Counted from the first letter of the stretch, positions 8,068 through 17,854 are shown. The stretch: DNA of 64,000 bases from Mesobacillus maritimus (GCF_019749255.1 NZ_JACWFH010000035.1:84145-148144), one strand, 5' to 3'. Numbers and translations are program-made. Notes: generated by a model from the letters alone, not told the origin.

Positions 8068-9555
8068 TTAGGCACGAGAAGCATCAAGTTTTTTATTGAT
8101 ATCTTCGACGTCTTTATCTGAAAGTGGGTAAAGAGCAATGATAATCATTGAAACGATAGCAAGCGCAATTGGAATCCAGATAGCTGTTAAATTGATACCG
8201 GCAAGGGCACCTGCTGTTTGCTTCACTGCATTTCCATCGAAACCAGATGCAGCAAGTACCCATAAAGGAATGGCACCGCCTAGTGTAAACCCAACTTTGA
8301 AGAAGAGACCCATGATGGCGTTAATGATAGCAGCGTTACGTTTGCCGGACTTCATTTCACCATAAGAGACAACTTCAGGAACGAGTGCCCACATGAAACC
8401 AGTTGCTGAAGTGAGACCCCATTGTTTGATAAAGGTTGCTACATAAGCAAGGGCAAGTGAATCGTGCATGCCTTCTAACGACCATACCCAAGTAAGGAGT
8501 TCACCTATAATAAACATACCAAGGAAGAGATAGAAGAATCCTTTTTTACCAAAGATATGCTTGATTTTTGGCCAGAAGACTGGGAAAAGTATACCAGGAA
8601 TAGAAGCGATAAGACCTATCGCACCCATCCACTCTGAATGGTTGACCACGTATTGGTTAAAGAAACCGTTTACGGTGTTCATGAAGAACATGAAAGTGAA
8701 AGCAAGCATAAAGAACAGACCAAGAATAACGAGTGGCTTATTATTCTTCATTTCAACGAACAGGTCGGAAGCTTTTACTTTTGCAGTTTGTTCCGCAGTT
8801 GCGACTACTGTTTCTCTTGTAAGGCGGTAGCAAAGGAACAACGCGACTGCACCAATAACCATGTAAACCATGAAAACCCAAAACCAGGCGTTACCTGCTG
8901 ATTCATCGGTATAAGTACCCATGTTGAGTTGAAGACCGAAGAACCCTGTGTCTTTAAGTTCGCGGTCTTTTGGTGATGCCATTTGGACAAAAATTGGGAA
9001 CAGTGTATAAACCATTAGGTTAGCAACGTTTGACAGCATCATACGAGTAGTTGTGATTTTGTCTACTGATCGAGGGTTCCGTGTTAGTGATGCATTCAGA
9101 GAACCATAAGGAATGTTAACCAGTGAATAAACTAAGTCAAGCAGCAAATAAGTGATAAAGGCTACTGCGACTGAACCGCGAATGGCTGGAATTGGAACAA
9201 ATAGCATCGCTGATAAAATGAGAAGTGGAATACCTGCATACAGAAGCCAAGGACGATATTTACCACTCTTAAATGTTCGTTTATCGACATACGTACCAAC
9301 CATCGGATCCCAGACAACGTTGACGATCCGGACAAACAAAAAGATAAAGCCAGCAGCTGCTGTACCAATGGCATTAACTGTAGTCAGGTAGAGTGCCAGG
9401 AATCCTCCGACTGTACCAAATACAAGGTTCTGGGCAAAGTCCCCAAGACCGTAACCGATACGTTCAGCAAGGCCGACCTCGCGATACTCGTCATTTTTAA
9501 TGTCTTTGTTAGAATTATTGTCCATTTCTGGAATTGTTGACTTCATTAAAGCCAT
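8068..9555 (-). CDS. GPH-family sugar:cation symporter (MelB/XynP-like)
   Basis: A 495-aa transporter with about twelve membrane segments and the features of the glycoside-pentoside-hexuronide family. These are an N-terminal GYGLGDFAQNLVFG, DPMVGTYVDKR with the conserved cation-site Asp, KYRPWLLY, and an extended cytoplasmic loop. It imports a glycoside with H+ or Na+. The ATG has AAAGGAGA upstream. Two 16-base direct repeats and a possible CcpA site precede it, so it is probably catabolite controlled. On the far side lies the remnant of a XylR-type repressor, suggesting an old xyloside or pentoside uptake locus. The substrate is uncertain. Confidence 0.88.
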   Translation of the reverse strand: MALMKSTIPEMDNNSNKDIKNDEYREVGLAERIGYGLGDFAQNLVFGTVGGFLALYLTTVNAIGTAAAGFIFLFVRIVNVVWDPMVGTYVDKRTFKSGKYRPWLLYAGIPLLILSAMLFVPIPAIRGSVAVAFITYLLLDLVYSLVNIPYGSLNASLTRNPRSVDKITTTRMMLSNVANLMVYTLFPIFVQMASPKDRELKDTGFFGLQLNMGTYTDESAGNAWFWVFMVYMVIGAVALFLCYRLTRETVVATAEQTAKVKASDLFVEMKNNKPLVILGLFFMLAFTFMFFMNTVNGFFNQYVVNHSEWMGAIGLIASIPGILFPVFWPKIKHIFGKKGFFYLFLGMFIIGELLTWVWSLEGMHDSLALAYVATFIKQWGLTSATGFMWALVPEVVSYGEMKSGKRNAAIINAIMGLFFKVGFTLGGAIPLWVLAASGFDGNAVKQTAGALAGINLTAIWIPIALAIVSMIIIALYPLSDKDVEDINKKLDASRA

Positions 9556-9591
9556 GTTACTATCTCCTTTTCGGTTAAATTCTTATCCGAT

Positions 9592-9666
9592 TTATCCGCT
9601 TACATAAATAAGTTTGGTGAAACGTTATCCGCTTACATAATTGATAAATAAAAAAAGCGCTTACTT
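9592..9666 (-). promoter_or_regulatory. Repeated operator-like sites and cre-like site upstream of the GPH symporter
   Basis: TTATCCGCTTACATAA occurs twice (9592-9607 and 9625-9640), 33 bases apart. A third related site, AGTAAGCGCTTTTT on the minus strand at about 9653-9666, resembles the CcpA cre consensus. The repeats share the TAAGCG core of cre-type or LacI-family operators. The three sites sit where they could block or activate the symporter promoter. Confidence 0.55.
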
Positions 9667-9989
9667 AGTTTATCTGAATGATCTAATTTTGTGGATATTG
9701 TAAAATAACTTTCAATCATACTATTAAAAATTTAGGTTCCTTCAAAAGGTAAATATGTTGAGTTTCTCTTTATGTTGAGCCTTTTTTCACCTCTTTAACT
9801 AGTAATATCATAGTGAAACCATTTACATTTTTACGAAAAAATAAAACAGATTATTAATTTTGTTTGTTTACTGAATAAACTAAGTTTGTGAATTTATACT
9901 AGCACATATTTTTTAAGAGAACAATATACAAATTAATAAATTTTTTCGATATAATAAAATTCAGATAAAGGGATCGGTACTTTGTTTAA
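9667..9989. other. AT-rich gap without a recognisable gene
   Basis: Very AT-rich sequence between the symporter control region and the ROK remnant. It may hold promoters or what is left of the repressor's N-terminal half, but I see no readable protein homology in it. Confidence 0.4.
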
Positions 9990-10354
9990 AGGAATCTTTC
10001 TAGGATAAAAGAGGGAAGGGAAATAACACTTGAACAAGTCCATAAGATTTTAGAAAACGATTGGGATATATTGTTGGAAATAGAGAAATTTGGTTATTTT
10101 TTAGGGGTTGGTTTACCAAATATTTTCAATACGTTTAACCCCGATTCGATTATCTTGAGAAGTGACTTGATTGAGTCTAATCCCATTATTTTAAAGTCCA
10201 TAAAGAAGGCGGTTACAAAGAGGGAATCGAGGTATATTTCGCTAAAGGATGAGATATTCATCTCCCAACTCAACAAATATGCTGGGCCCTCGGAGCTGCA
10301 TCGTTAAGCATAACCAATTTCCTTCAAGACCCAAGGGACTTCAAATTTAATTAG
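9990..10354 (+). pseudogene. Decayed C-terminal remnant of a XylR-type ROK repressor
   Basis: The readable frame (about 10020-10300) encodes ITLEQVHKILENDWD, then YFLGVGLPNIFNTFNPD and NPIILKSIKKAV. This matches the C-terminal end of ROK/XylR proteins. The frame hits a stop at 10307. In the +1 frame the sequence continues with ALGAASLSITNFL to a stop at 10352-10354. Restoring one G in the GGG run near 10283 rejoins them. The N-terminal HTH and sugar-binding parts are missing. It is therefore truncated and frameshifted. It lies divergent from the GPH symporter, which it probably once controlled. Confidence 0.8.
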
Positions 10355-10429
10355 ATCTTTTCCCCATAGATAAGATTATCCGGTTTTTCAATAGTGTTTG
10401 CTATTTAATAGTTGTAATAAGTAAAAAGG

Positions 10430-10462
10430 ACCTTGGAATCTTAAGCCTCCAAGGTATTTTTT
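10430..10462 (+). terminator. Terminator downstream of the ROK remnant
   Basis: ACCTTGGA and TCCAAGGT flank a short loop and are followed by ATTTTTT. It fits as the old terminator of the decayed gene. Confidence 0.7.
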
Positions 10463-10844
10463 ATTAAGGAAGACTAGTTGTGACTCACTTTTAGACAATT
10501 AATAAAAATCAATATGATGGTTCTGGTTCAAAAATTCCTTTAGCTAATACATATAATAATCCGCAGGGAAAATAAGCGGGATAACAAGGGAAGAGCGAAT
10601 TCTGTTCTCTGTTGATTATTGGCTTACGTTTACTACAAGTGCCGATCGATTCGTGGGAGGAACAGCAATCAGGCCATGAAAGTCTGTATAGTTTTTATTT
10701 GGAATCTTTCGAAATTAATACAATGTTAGGCATAATAGGGTTTATTATAGAGTAAGAGTTACTAATCTATCAGAGACAAGATTGAAAGTACCTTAATGAG
10801 CTCAGTTATGTCGAAAGTATTCATAGGGCAGGTGAAAAGAAAAA
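10463..10844. other. Gap without a recognisable gene
   Basis: About 380 bases with only short open frames and no convincing hairpin or RNA motif. It presumably carries the promoter of the phosphatase gene. Confidence 0.4.
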
Positions 10845-11567
10845 ATGAGAAAAATCGCGATCTCGGATATTCATGGTTGTTCTGTAGAACTAGACATACT
10901 GTTAAAGAAGACAAACGCTCAACCAGAAGAAGTTATTTTTCTTGGAGACTATGTAGATTCGGGACCTGATAGCATAGGAGTGTTGGATACAGTAATCGAA
11001 TGGTGTAGACAAGGTGCAAGGGCTTTACTAGGAAACCATGACGACTTATTTATACAATGGCTTGAAGATAAGGAAAATATTCTTTATTATGCTGGCAGGA
11101 ATGGTGGACTGGCTACGATAAATAGTTGCTTAAATCGACTAGGGATAAATAGGGTAGATATTTCTCAATTACTTAGTGACGTAATAAAAGAAAATCAAAT
11201 AAGAAAAATGATTTTAGATCGTTTTTATTCGCAAGTTTCCTTTATAAAATCACTCCCATACGTTGAAGTGGACTCAAATCTAATTTTTGTTCATGCTGGA
11301 GTTAATCCGATACACGGCCTGAAAAAAACAACCAAATTAGAGTTTCTCCATCTTCGTGATGAATTTATTTATCACTACAATCAGCCTGAGACTGTTATCT
11401 TCGGACATACACCCACAAGAAAAATACATAATCAAGACAATGTTTACTTTGGTAAGAACCGGATTATCGGTATTGATGGTGGCTGTGCCTTCGATGGTCA
11501 ACTCAATGCATTAATCATTGAAAATGGTATGTTTCATACAATGTCAGTAGTAAAAAACGGAAAATAA
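10845..11567 (+). CDS. Calcineurin-like metallophosphatase (PPP family)
   Basis: A 240-aa protein with the full set of PPP metal-binding motifs: DIHG at residue 8, GDYVDSGPDS at about 34, GNHD at about 65, then VHAG and FGHTPT. These residues bind two metal ions and hydrolyse phosphoesters. It resembles bacterial Ser/Thr phosphatase or ApaH-like enzymes. The target could be a phosphoprotein or a dinucleotide; sequence alone does not decide. The ATG is preceded by a weak GGTGAAAAG site. It stands alone. Confidence 0.9.
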   Translation: MRKIAISDIHGCSVELDILLKKTNAQPEEVIFLGDYVDSGPDSIGVLDTVIEWCRQGARALLGNHDDLFIQWLEDKENILYYAGRNGGLATINSCLNRLGINRVDISQLLSDVIKENQIRKMILDRFYSQVSFIKSLPYVEVDSNLIFVHAGVNPIHGLKKTTKLEFLHLRDEFIYHYNQPETVIFGHTPTRKIHNQDNVYFGKNRIIGIDGGCAFDGQLNALIIENGMFHTMSVVKNGK

Positions 11568-11660
11568 TCTGTCAGTCAGAACATGATAGTTTAGAAGTAT
11601 CCTAAACTGAAAGATTAGTTATATATCCTGCAAGTTAAATTGATGTTGGAGTGATTTAAA

Positions 11661-12389
11661 ATGTTGATTGGTCATATTAAAGAACTTGTTCGTCACCCAG
11701 TAAAATCTCTTCGCGGAGAAAGTGTAGAAAAGTCCAAAATAATGGAATATGGGTTATATGGAGATCGTAGCCATGCTTATATAGACGAGACAAATCATGG
11801 GAAGTTCTTAACCATCACCCAATTTAAAGAAATGGTTCAATATCAAGCGAGGTTTATAGGTGAAGATTCATTAGACGAATATCCAAAAGTCGAGGTCATG
11901 ACGCCTGAGGGGAAAGTTTTCAATTGGCAAGATGAAGAATTAATTAAAGAGATGGAAAATAAGTCGAAACGCAAAATTTCTACTAAGGAATATTCTCCAT
12001 CGCTTGTGCCTATTGGACCCATTGAAGTAGAACATATTCTCCTTGCGACAGACGCTTCATTGGATTACTTGGAAGAATTATGGGGTGGAAAAGAGATTGA
12101 TGTTCGACGTTTTCGACCTAATTTATTCATTTCATTAATAGACAAAGTGCCGTTTAGTGAAGAAAAATGGATGGGTCGACGAATTAAAATAGGCAGTGAA
12201 GTTGAAATTCAATTAGTAGCTCACTGCGAAAGGTGTATGATTATTACCGTTAATCCAGACAATGCAGAACTAGATTCGAGTTTACTTAAAACGGTTGTTA
12301 AAGAAAGAAAAAGTAATTTTGGTGTTTATGCTTCAGTCATCAGAACTGGTGAAATTCAGGTGGGCGATGAAGTTCTTCTTCTAGATTGA
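11661..12389 (+). CDS. MOSC domain protein
   Basis: A 242-aa protein with an N-terminal beta-barrel part (VRHPVKSLRGES) and a C-terminal MOSC domain. The motifs are RRFRPNLFI and AHCERCMIITV with the conserved cysteine. MOSC domains occur in molybdenum cofactor sulfurases and in mARC/YiiM/YcbX proteins that bind molybdenum cofactor and reduce N-hydroxylated compounds. The ATG has a GGAGTGA site. No molybdenum genes are near, so the role is open. Confidence 0.87.
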   Translation: MLIGHIKELVRHPVKSLRGESVEKSKIMEYGLYGDRSHAYIDETNHGKFLTITQFKEMVQYQARFIGEDSLDEYPKVEVMTPEGKVFNWQDEELIKEMENKSKRKISTKEYSPSLVPIGPIEVEHILLATDASLDYLEELWGGKEIDVRRFRPNLFISLIDKVPFSEEKWMGRRIKIGSEVEIQLVAHCERCMIITVNPDNAELDSSLLKTVVKERKSNFGVYASVIRTGEIQVGDEVLLLD

Positions 12390-12440
12390 AACTTGTACAT
12401 TAATGCACTTTTTAGACCGTACTTCTTTAATTAGCGTACA

Positions 12441-12478
12441 AATAAGAGGACCCTTCGAATTGAAGGGTCCTCTTATTG
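12441..12478. terminator. Terminator between MOSC gene and ypuA
   Basis: A 12-bp perfect stem (AAGAGGACCCTTC with its complement) around GAATT, flanked by A and T stretches. It can serve the two convergent genes. Confidence 0.8.
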
Positions 12479-12516
12479 TTTACTTTACTTTGAGAATGCT
12501 AGCCTCGGTAAGGCTC

Positions 12517-13386
12517 TTAACTAAATAGGGCTTTTATGGCATCGAATAAGGAAATAAAGAATTGCTTAAGCTTCTCAAGAAAGTTCTGTCCTTCTTCGGA
12601 TTGTAGGTATTTTGAAATTTTATCTTTAGCCTGGTTCAGTTGCTCTCCCACTTGGTTCCAATCTATGTTTAACTCTTTCAGTTTGTTAAACACGTCCATT
12701 AACAGTTGGATTTGTTCCTCTGTTAAGGTAATTCCCAACTCTTTTGCAGCTTGCAGAATAATATCACGTAACTCTGCATCAGTTTCAGGGGAGTTTGCGG
12801 CTATTTTTTCTTTAATTTTAGCAAATAATGCAGATGCATTTTCTGCTCCAATTTGATCCCCTAATTTAGCTGTTTGAATCATTTCTTCGTTAGCAGCCTT
12901 CTTCACATCTTCAGGAATCTTTTCTCCTGTTGAAATTTCATATGCTTTAATCAATCCTGTAAGTGCGGCGGTACCTGAAACGCTAAACGGAGCGGTTACC
13001 TCAACATGAGCATCTTTTACTCCTGCTGTTATTAGTGCGTTTAAATACATTTCATCCGTCACCCAATTAATATTGTGGGTGGTAACGTTTAATCCACTTC
13101 CAGCTTCGGTATAAGTGATAGAAGAAGACGAAATGGCTCTTGTGCCAATGGTTGCCTTAGGGAGTAGATTACCAAGGTAGTTATGTTCTTCTTGGTTCGA
13201 AACGGTAATAACTTGAGTGGAATCTGTTGCTTCTAATTCAGATAAAATTTGCTTTTTTTGTTCCTCTGATAAATTCTCTCCAAGGGTGATAATTTTGTCC
13301 CCTTCGGCAACATCAGCAAAAGTGATAGATGAAAAAGTAAACATCATGACAAGAAGAGAGAGAAAGAGAATTGAGATTTTCTTCAT
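12517..13386 (-). CDS. ypuA: YpuA-like secreted DUF1002 protein
   Basis: A 289-aa protein with an N-terminal signal peptide (MKKISILFLSLLVMMFTFSS, cleaved near ITFA-DV) and a DUF1002 body including SSSITYTEAGSGL, VEVTAPFSVSGTAALTG and ELGITLTEEQIQLL. Length and pattern match B. subtilis YpuA, an extracytoplasmic protein linked to cell-envelope stress. An upstream in-frame start exists, but GGAGG lies 7 bases before the ATG at 13386, which also begins the signal peptide. It is convergent with the MOSC gene. Confidence 0.9.
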   Translation of the reverse strand: MKKISILFLSLLVMMFTFSSITFADVAEGDKIITLGENLSEEQKKQILSELEATDSTQVITVSNQEEHNYLGNLLPKATIGTRAISSSSITYTEAGSGLNVTTHNINWVTDEMYLNALITAGVKDAHVEVTAPFSVSGTAALTGLIKAYEISTGEKIPEDVKKAANEEMIQTAKLGDQIGAENASALFAKIKEKIAANSPETDAELRDIILQAAKELGITLTEEQIQLLMDVFNKLKELNIDWNQVGEQLNQAKDKISKYLQSEEGQNFLEKLKQFFISLFDAIKALFS

Positions 13387-13449
13387 AGGTATTCCTCCAG
13401 TTCGAATATGAAATAAATGTTTGAGTATTGACACTCATTTTTCTATTTA

Positions 13450-13620
13450 ATCTAAAGCTGTATTCGGATCGATTGCTGTTAAAATCCTAAAGTCGATTTT
13501 AACACAAGATAAAAGATTTTGTACGTTATCGTAAATTTGCAAGCTAGGTTCTTATAGTAAAAAAGTATTTTGTAGTGGAACAGAGCAAAATTATATTTAT
13601 TTTATGCTCAGTAGCTAATT
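13450..13620 (+). repeat. Copy of a dispersed non-coding element (diverged)
   Basis: The segment starting GCTGTATTCGG and containing the stem TTAAAATC / GATTTTAA around CTAAAGTC matches the element at 46362. The following GCAAGCT...TTCTTATAG part aligns less well with the same element. Confidence 0.6.
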
Positions 13621-13825
13621 GATCTGAGAATAGTACCTTAGCAAATAAAGAAGGCCTTGTTTTGCCATGGGAAAGCATAATTGGTTAATAATAGTTTGGA
13701 AGGAAGCACAAGGTGTGTCTCCATAAAAAAACCCCCATAAAGAATAGAACGTTAACGAATGATATTCAGTAGTCATCATTTCAATTGGTTATGGTGAGAT
13801 AGAAAAATGGAAAAGGTGTTGTGTT

Positions 13826-14056
13826 ATGAATAAATTCCGAGTTTGTTATATTTTGGATGATAAGGTGAAAACAGAAAATATTGTGAAAGATTTAAATATA
13901 CAAGCAGGACAAATATTTGAGGAATTGGTAAAGAAAATTGCGACATCAAACTTTTTAAAGATACGTTCGGAACAGGGGTTGGATCGCCTTGATACATCGC
14001 GTATTCGGTATATCCGTGTTTCTATTTTAAATGAAAAGGAACTTTTAAAAAAATAG
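13826..14056 (+). CDS. Small protein of unknown function (76 aa)
   Basis: A 76-aa soluble, charged protein (begins MNKFRVCYILDDKVKTENI). It has no membrane helix, signal peptide or motif that I recognise. A usable ribosome site (AAAAGGTG) precedes the ATG. It is followed after 83 bases by the penicillin-binding protein gene on the same strand and may share its transcript. The codon pattern looks normal, so it is probably a real gene. Confidence 0.6.
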   Translation: MNKFRVCYILDDKVKTENIVKDLNIQAGQIFEELVKKIATSNFLKIRSEQGLDRLDTSRIRYIRVSILNEKELLKK

Positions 14057-14139
14057 ATTAAAAGCTATAGAGATTCTGAAGACAGACATGTAGATATCGA
14101 TTGGAATAAGAACAAAGGTAAAGGTAGGAAGACATCATC

Positions 14140-16344
14140 ATGACGAGTACTTATCATACAAGAGAAGAACGTAAGTCTGCCGAAAAAGCCAACAAGCGAA
14201 ACAGGCGACAGAAAAAGCCAACGAAAACGATAAAAAAGCTATTAATCGGATTCCTAATTTTTTGTTTCATTTGCTTAGCAGTAGTTGGGGTCAGTGTTTA
14301 TGCCTTCATTCAAGATGCTCCTGAGCTAGATTCAGCCCAATTAGCTGACCCGCTATCATCGAAGTTTTATGATAAAGACGGCCAAATGATCCACGAGTAT
14401 GGAACGGAACACCGAACAAAAATTTCGTACGACCAAATTCCGAAACAATTGGAGGAAGCTATCCTAGCGACGGAGGATAACCGCTTCTATGAACATCGTG
14501 GGATAGATATATTAAGAACAGCTAAGGCAATTTTTGTGAACGTAACCGGAGAATTTGGTAGCCAGGGCGCTAGTACGATTACTCAGCAAGTGATTAAAAA
14601 TTCATTTCTAACACCAGAAAAAACGATTAAGCGAAAGGTGCAGGAATGGTACCTAGCCTATCAACTGGATCAGCAGTATAGCAAACAAGAGATTCTTGAA
14701 ATGTATGTCAATAAAATTAATCTTGGGAACCGTTCTTACGGTGTGGCGGCTGCAGCTGAGAATTATTATGGGTTGGATATAAAAAATCTCGACCAATTAA
14801 CATTGCCCCAAGCAGCAATGCTGGCTGGATTGACGCAGAGTCCGAATAATTATGATCCGACAAAGCCGGAAAACCTTCAGGCAGCAACACATCGACGTAA
14901 TGTGGTTCTTACATTAATGAATAAACATGGTTATATCTCCAATAGTGAGAGAGATGAAGCTAAACAAGTTCCAGTGACTGAGGGGATTGTTGAAGAAAAA
15001 ACGAGCAACGGCATGCCATATGAAGCGTTTTTAGACGCTGCGGTAAAGGAAGTAGAAACACAGATAAAAGACGTGGATATTACAAAAGATGGATTGAAAA
15101 TCTTCCTAACGCTTGACCCTAAGGCTCAACAGGTTGCTGATTCGATTCTAGCAGGGGACCTGGTCGCTTATCCTAATGACCGCTTTCAGACTGCTTTTGC
15201 TTTTATGGATTCAAAAACAGGTGAAATACGAGCAATTGGAAGTGGACGAAATGAGTCTAAAACCACGTTCCGTGGCCATAACCTTGTGACTGATTTAAAA
15301 CGCCAACCTGGCTCAACATTTAAACCAATATTTGACTATGGACCTGCGATTGAATATTTAAATTGGTCTACTTATCATCAAATCGAGGATGCTCCTTACC
15401 AGTATTCAACAGGGGATCCAATCCGAAATGCGTATACACATTATCGTGGGATGATGTCCATCCGCGAGGCACTGATTGAGTCAAGAAATATTCCTGCTTT
15501 AAAAACACTGGAGAGCGTGGGATTGGATAAGGCACAAGCTTTCTCAGAGAACCTTGGTATTACTTATCCTAATGGAACAGTATACGAGTCCTATTCAATC
15601 GGAAGTAATACAGTTTCTCCGATTGAATTAGCAGGAGCTTATGGAGCCTTTGCCAATGAAGGAATCTATAGGAAGCCCCATTTTGTATCGAAAGTCGAAT
15701 TTCCTGATGGAAAAGTAATCGATTTTCAGCCGAAAGCGGAGCGGGTGATGCAGGACTATACCGCATATATGGTGACAGATATGCTTCGGGGAGTCATCAA
15801 TGCACCGAATGGAACAGGGAAACTAGCAGCCTTACCGGGAGTTGATCTTGCGGGGAAAACAGGAACTACCAACTTCAACGCAAAGACGCTTAGTAAATAT
15901 GGCTATCCAGAGGATGCCACAAGTGATAGCTGGTTTGCTGGCTATACCCCCAGCTATACGATGACTGTCTGGACTGGATATGCCCAGAACGGAACCGGAA
16001 ACTACCTGACAGCAGAGGATTCGAGGATTGCCCATTATATCTTTAAAACAATGATGCAGGCATACGCCGAAGAGAGTGGCCGTTTTGTACAGCCAGAATC
16101 TGTAGAAAAAATTCAAAATGAATTATATATAAAAGGAGTTAAACGGGATTATGTGCCCGCACCTCCAATGCCGAAAAAGGAAGAAAAAAAGGATCGAGGA
16201 AATCCCGAAAAGAATTGGTTGAAAAAGAAAGAGAACCATGGAAAGGGTAGAGGAAACGGTAAGGAGAACAGAAACGGTAGGGAGAAAGAGAAAGAGAAAG
16301 AGAAGGATAAGAAGAAAGATAAAAAGAAGGATAAGGACGATTAA
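14140..16344 (+). CDS. Class A penicillin-binding protein (PBP1A-like)
   Basis: A 734-aa bifunctional peptidoglycan synthase. A basic cytoplasmic tail is followed by one membrane helix (about 33-57). The GT51 glycosyltransferase domain has catalytic Glu112 in TEDNRFYEHRGID, then STITQQ. The transpeptidase has the active-site triad S392-TFK, S448-RN and K573-TG. The C-terminal end (from about 665) is a very Lys/Glu-rich tail rather than the FN3-containing tail of B. subtilis PonA, so it is shorter than PonA. It polymerises and cross-links peptidoglycan outside the membrane. A GGAAGA ribosome site precedes the ATG. Confidence 0.93.
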   Translation: MTSTYHTREERKSAEKANKRNRRQKKPTKTIKKLLIGFLIFCFICLAVVGVSVYAFIQDAPELDSAQLADPLSSKFYDKDGQMIHEYGTEHRTKISYDQIPKQLEEAILATEDNRFYEHRGIDILRTAKAIFVNVTGEFGSQGASTITQQVIKNSFLTPEKTIKRKVQEWYLAYQLDQQYSKQEILEMYVNKINLGNRSYGVAAAAENYYGLDIKNLDQLTLPQAAMLAGLTQSPNNYDPTKPENLQAATHRRNVVLTLMNKHGYISNSERDEAKQVPVTEGIVEEKTSNGMPYEAFLDAAVKEVETQIKDVDITKDGLKIFLTLDPKAQQVADSILAGDLVAYPNDRFQTAFAFMDSKTGEIRAIGSGRNESKTTFRGHNLVTDLKRQPGSTFKPIFDYGPAIEYLNWSTYHQIEDAPYQYSTGDPIRNAYTHYRGMMSIREALIESRNIPALKTLESVGLDKAQAFSENLGITYPNGTVYESYSIGSNTVSPIELAGAYGAFANEGIYRKPHFVSKVEFPDGKVIDFQPKAERVMQDYTAYMVTDMLRGVINAPNGTGKLAALPGVDLAGKTGTTNFNAKTLSKYGYPEDATSDSWFAGYTPSYTMTVWTGYAQNGTGNYLTAEDSRIAHYIFKTMMQAYAEESGRFVQPESVEKIQNELYIKGVKRDYVPAPPMPKKEEKKDRGNPEKNWLKKKENHGKGRGNGKENRNGREKEKEKEKDKKKDKKKDKDD

Positions 16345-16406
16345 TCATAAAAAGTGCGGATTTGATTTGCCTATAAAGCTAGGAACAATAAACCTAGAAT
16401 TTTTTC

Positions 16407-16444
16407 AGATGACCTCAAACATTCCATGAGGTCATCTTTTTGTG
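16407..16444 (+). terminator. Terminator after the PBP gene
   Basis: AGATGACCTCA and TGAGGTCATCT form an 11-bp stem around a nine-base loop, followed by TTTTTGTG. Confidence 0.88.
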
Positions 16445-16628
16445 TCTTTCCTATTAAAGAATCACAGTATTACTGTATGAAGCGAGGGTGAACGATTCAG
16501 GGTCAAATAACATAATTAGTCATAGCCAACATGTGTAAACCATAAAGTTAATATTGAGCAAAAAGATTGAAGAATATGAAACACTCATTTTGTGGTAACA
16601 ACATGTAAATAACCAATGAGGTGAAAAA

Positions 16629-17078
16629 ATGGCGAATGGGAAACATACAATTGAACTTCCAGTTTCAATCGAAAAAATTTGGACGTACATAAGCGATATT
16701 GATAACTGGGCTGCTACAGTACCTGGTTATGAAGAACATGAGATTGTGAACGAAAAACAATCGACATGGGCAATTAAAGGGGATATAGGGATATTAAAGA
16801 AAACAGCCAAACTGAAGGTTGATATCAAGGAATGGGTTGAACCAAGAAAAGTAGCCTTCCATTTTAGGAGTCTTTCAGAGGATTTTGTTGGGAAAGGGCA
16901 TTATGAAGCAGATGTGATTGATAACAATCATACACGGATAACAGGTTATCTTGAGATTGAGCCTGTATCCACAAAAGGCCCACTTGCTACCATGCAAAAG
17001 ACGGTATTAAAAAAATTCGTCCCGAAAACAACAAAGGATATTACAACCGCAGTTGCCAATCAAATCAAAACAGTGTAA
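16629..17078 (+). CDS. CoxG-like SRPBCC family protein
   Basis: A 149-aa single-domain protein of the START/SRPBCC fold. The N-terminal beta strand reads HTIELPVSIEKIWTYISDIDNWA, typical of CoxG/YndB-like ligand-binding domains, and a long C-terminal helix follows. CoxG proteins are linked to carbon monoxide dehydrogenase in some bacteria, but no cox genes are near, so the ligand and role are unknown. The ATG has GAGGTG upstream. Strong terminators on both sides make it monocistronic. Confidence 0.82.
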   Translation: MANGKHTIELPVSIEKIWTYISDIDNWAATVPGYEEHEIVNEKQSTWAIKGDIGILKKTAKLKVDIKEWVEPRKVAFHFRSLSEDFVGKGHYEADVIDNNHTRITGYLEIEPVSTKGPLATMQKTVLKKFVPKTTKDITTAVANQIKTV

Positions 17079-17097
17079 TAAAAGGTAGTTTTATAAC

Positions 17098-17146
17098 GGA
17101 AGAGGCTCCCAATCTATAGATTGAGAGTCTCTTCCTATTTTTATTT
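17098..17146 (+). terminator. Terminator after the CoxG-like gene
   Basis: GGAAGAG...CAATC pairs with GATTG...CTCTTCC in a long stem with minor mismatches, followed by TATTTTTATTT. Confidence 0.85.
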
Positions 17147-17323
17147 GAGTGACTTTATTTCGTTGCCATGATTATACAACTAGTGCCACCAATTCAGTTG
17201 TCTTATTGATCAGAGTATGTTTTTCATTCAATTGGGCACCCTATTTAAGGATTGTGCTTAAGGTTGCTACAACCTTTCCTTTAACTTTACCTGTTCAATA
17301 AAATAATTTAAGGAGGAAAAGGA

Positions 17324-17854
17324 TTGGGTCGATTTGCTAGAGTATTCATGTTGACTGGAATATTTTTTATTCTTGTAACAATAGTTGGCTGTAATAATAG
17401 TGCGGAAAACAATAATATGAGTGGATATAGTACGATTATGGAAACGAACGATAATGACAATGAGGAAATGATGATGGGAAAATACCCATTTCCAAATAAG
17501 GTTACTGAAAAAGGGAGCGGTGAAATTACGATTCATACACCAGCTGGCACCTCCGAAGATGGGAAAACGCCAGTGTTTTTTGTGGATGGTGATGATCGTC
17601 GGATACAAATTGGCATTGATGCAGAAGATTTCGATGGAAGTAGACAATCATTTGTGTTTGTAGATAAAACGTATGTAAGACCGGAACAGTTTGTTGACCG
17701 AAAAGATACATCAATAGGTTTACAAGGTTCTATGCTTAAGCCGGGAATACATACAATCTCTTTTATCCAATTTGAAGAGGATGATCCTATTAATGGGAAG
17801 GTAACAAGTTACACTGAGGCAAAATATGCCGTAGAAAGAAAAGATCGCAAGTAA
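17324..17854 (+). CDS. Lipoprotein of unknown function
   Basis: A 176-aa lipoprotein. A short basic start and hydrophobic stretch lead to the lipobox TIVGC, with Cys about residue 23, followed by an Asn/Met/Asp-rich linker and a small beta-rich domain. The TTG start is chosen because AGGAGG lies 7 bases upstream; no ATG fits better. The gene is monocistronic. I do not recognise the extracellular domain (contains PVFFVDGDDRRIQIGIDAED). Confidence 0.8.
   Translation: MGRFARVFMLTGIFFILVTIVGCNNSAENNNMSGYSTIMETNDNDNEEMMMGKYPFPNKVTEKGSGEITIHTPAGTSEDGKTPVFFVDGDDRRIQIGIDAEDFDGSRQSFVFVDKTYVRPEQFVDRKDTSIGLQGSMLKPGIHTISFIQFEEDDPINGKVTSYTEAKYAVERKDRK

Noticed and set aside
13217..13411. Various frames of 60-130 codons antisense to clear genes (for example within ypuA, metG and xylA)
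   Set aside because: Each lies wholly opposite a strongly supported gene, lacks a ribosome site and shows no protein family features.
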